From contig OY987298.1 of NCBI GenBank assembly GCA_963920635.1, positions 60,121,949-60,185,948 on the forward strand: a DNA stretch of 64,000 bases. The letters run 5' to 3'. A model generated the notes under the pieces. That model saw nothing but the letters and a program-made list of their open reading frames with translations. It searched no databases and was not told the DNA's origin. Made by a program: the position numbers and the translations under genes. Origin of the DNA: Pseudeuparius sepicola. Taxonomy: Eukaryota; Arthropoda; Insecta; Coleoptera; Anthribidae. Shown in pieces: positions 62,201-64,000 of the stretch. The first letter of the stretch is position 1; the number at the start of each line of letters is the position of its first letter.

Positions 62201-64000
62201 CCCTCTGGGCGATATCCGTTCAAAGTTTCAAAGTGGTACAAAATTTTTAAACGAGTAAAAATTATTGTTTTACGTTTCAAGTCGCGATTTTTGCTAGCAC
62301 CTACGCCCCTGAGGCTGTTTTTTTCGTTTCTGCGGTAGCCTTTTGTTTTTCGCCGTCTGGACGATATCCGTTCAAAGTTTCAAAGTGGTACAAAATTTTT
62401 AAACGAGTAAAAATTATTGTTTTACGTTTCAAGTCGCGATTTTTGCTAGCACCTACGCCCCTGAGGCTGTTTTTTTCGTTTCTGCGGTAGTCTTTTGTTT
62501 TTCGCCGTCTGGACGATATCCGTTCAAAGTTTCAAAGTGGTACAAAATTTTTAAACGGGTTAAAATTATTCTTTTACGTTTCAAGTCGCGATTTTTGCTA
62601 GCACCTACGCCCCTGAGGCTGTTTTTTTTCGTTTCTGCGGTAGCCTTTTATTTTTCGCCGTCTGGACGATATCCGTTCAAAGTTTCAAAGTGGTACAAAA
62701 TTTTTATACCGGTTAAAATTATTCTTTTACCTTGCAAGTCGCAATTTTTGCCGGTGCCTACGCCCCTGAGGATCTTTCTTGCGTTTCTGCGGTAGCGTGT
62801 TGTTTCTGGTCATCTGGGCGATATTTTGTAGAAATTTCAAAGTGGTACAAAAATTTTAAGCTGGTTAAATTCATTATTTTATGTTTCAAGTCGTTATTTT
62901 TACCGATACCTACGCCCCTGAGGCTCTTTTTTGCGTTTCTGTGGTAGCGTGTTGTTTCTGGTCATCTGGGCGATATTTTGTAAAAATTTCAAAGTGGTAC
63001 AAAATTTTTAAACGGGTTAAAATTATTCTTTTACGTTTCAAGTCGCGCTTTTTGCCAGCATCTACGCCCCTGAGGCTCGTTTTGTCGTTTCTGCGGTAAC
63101 CTTTTGTTTTTTGCCCTCTGGGCGATATTCGTTCAAAGTTTCAAAGTGGTACAAAATTTTTAAACGAGTAAAAATTATTGTTTTACGTTTCAAGTCGCGA
63201 TTTTTGCTAGCACCTACGCCCCTGAGGCTGTTTTTTTCGTTTCTGCGGTAGCCTTTTGTTTTTCGCCGTCTGGACGATATCCGTTCAAAGTTTCAAAGTG
63301 GTACAAAATTTTTAAACGAGTAAAAATTATTGTTTTACGTTTCAAGTCGCGATTTTTGCTAGCACCTACGCCCCTGAGGCTGTTTTTTTCGTTTCTGCGG
63401 TAGTCTTTTGTTTTTCGCCGTCTGGACGATATCCGTTCAAAGTTTCAAAGTGGTACAAAATTTTTATACCGGTTAAAATTATTCTTTTACCTTGCAAGTC
63501 GCAATTTTTGCCGGTGCCTACGCCCCTGAGGATCTTTCTTGCGTTTCTGCGGTAGCGTGTTGTTTCTGGTCATCTGGGCGATATTTTGTAGAAATTTCAA
63601 AGTGGTACAAAAATTTTAAGCTGGTTAAATTCATTATTTTATGTTTCAAGTCGTTATTTTTACCGATACCTACGCCCCTGAGGCTCTTTTTTGCGTTTCT
63701 GTGGTAGCGTGTTGTTTCTGGTCATCTGGGCGATATTTTGTAAAAATTTCAAAGTGGTACAAAATTTTTAAACGGGTTAAAATTATTCTTTTACGTTTCA
63801 AGTCGCGCTTTTTGCCAGCATCTACGCCCCTGAGGCTCGTTTTGTCGTTTCTGCGGTAACCTTTTGTTTTTTGCCCTCTGGGCGATATTCGTTCAAAGTT
63901 TCAAAGTGGTACAAAATTTTTAAACGAGTAAAAATTATTGTTTTACGTTTCAAGTCGCGATTTTTGCTAGCACCTACGCCCCTGAGGCTGTTTTTTTCGT
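59243..64000 (+). repeat. ~150-bp satellite array, running off the window end
   Basis: About 31 direct monomers of 148-153 bp share GTTTCAAGTCGCGATTTTTG, CCTACGCCCCTGAGGCT, TTTCTGCGGTAGC, TCTGGGCGATAT and AAAGTGGTACAAAATTTTTA. Two types alternate: type 1 has GCGTGTTGTTTCTGGTCATC, type 2 has CCTTTTGTTTTTCGTCGTC. From about 61798 a higher-order unit is visible (type-1 pairs followed by type-2 monomers) that restarts at about 62711 and 63471, giving periods of 913 and 760 bp. All frames inside are satellite artefacts. Confidence 0.95.

Noticed and set aside
59243..64000. Open frames of 66-92 codons repeated throughout the satellite on both strands
   Set aside because: They recur at the monomer period with the same peptide and simply span one to one and a half satellite units; no start, stop or domain logic.
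59243..64000. Hammerhead ribozyme inside the satellite monomer (CCCCTGAGGCT near a GAAA on the other strand)
   Set aside because: CTGAGGC breaks the CUGANGA core at the invariant A, and the GAAA is on the opposite strand.
1..64000. CRISPR arrays or bacterial-type operons
   Set aside because: Tandem repeats present are satellites without spacers; splice sites, polyadenylation signals and retroelements show eukaryotic DNA.

Overview
The window is AT-rich nuclear DNA from an arthropod, almost certainly an insect. The evidence is a peroxisomal acyl-CoA oxidase gene of animal type, an errantivirus-type (17.6/297/gypsy-like) LTR element with an env gene, mariner-type transposases of the insect DD41D kind, a Penelope-like element with GIY-YIG endonuclease, and many short TA-flanked foldback repeats ending in CACCCTGTA. 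The order of insect cannot be told from the sequence alone. There is no CRISPR array, rRNA gene or intact tRNA gene.

Layout. 1-8.7 kb holds repeats: a foldback repeat (511-1341), minisatellites, an internally deleted Tc1-like element (5602-6462) and a hAT-like element with perfect 8-bp target duplications (7161-8714). 8.7-14.3 kb is the most gene-like part, with one intact, intronless acyl-CoA oxidase gene (10229-12211), its polyadenylation signal and a downstream tandem duplication. 14.3-36.2 kb is a nested repeat graveyard: foldback repeats, two solo LTRs of one family with perfect 4-bp duplications (15831-16766 and 28485-30260), a broken mariner inserted at the symmetry axis of a palindromic repeat (19904-22056), hAT-like elements, a MITE carrying a tRNA-like sequence, and the first of two TTAA-flanked palindromic piggyBac-type MITEs. 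36.2-42.8 kb has a GC-rich minus-strand exon candidate (36711-36924), a broken two-exon Crypton-like tyrosine recombinase gene (37542-38072), a Penelope-like element with an inverted partial copy of itself (39123-42080) and a SINE candidate.

43.0-47.3 kb is a three-level nest: a foldback repeat, split by a 3.6-kb mariner with an intron-containing DD41D transposase gene, itself split by a 1.1-kb foldback. 47.95-55.31 kb is a nearly complete errantivirus-type provirus (LTR-gag-pol-env-LTR, target duplication CGTG). Its gag and pol are broken and its env frame is open. 55.3-64.0 kb is a satellite domain of ~150-bp monomers: first an inverted block (55708-57569), then a 1.7-kb unique island (57570-59242) coding for a PHD-type zinc finger plus an unrecognised domain in the same frame, then a direct array to the window end with an emerging higher-order repeat.

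Most unusual signals. Four short motifs fold as minimal hammerhead ribozymes of the Penelope-like-element type (around 38250, 42058, 47351 and 55593). One lies just downstream of the Penelope coding sequence. The PHD island inside satellite DNA is the best candidate for an undescribed gene. Several insertions can be dated relative to each other because the empty site survives in a palindromic arm or paralogous copy within the window.
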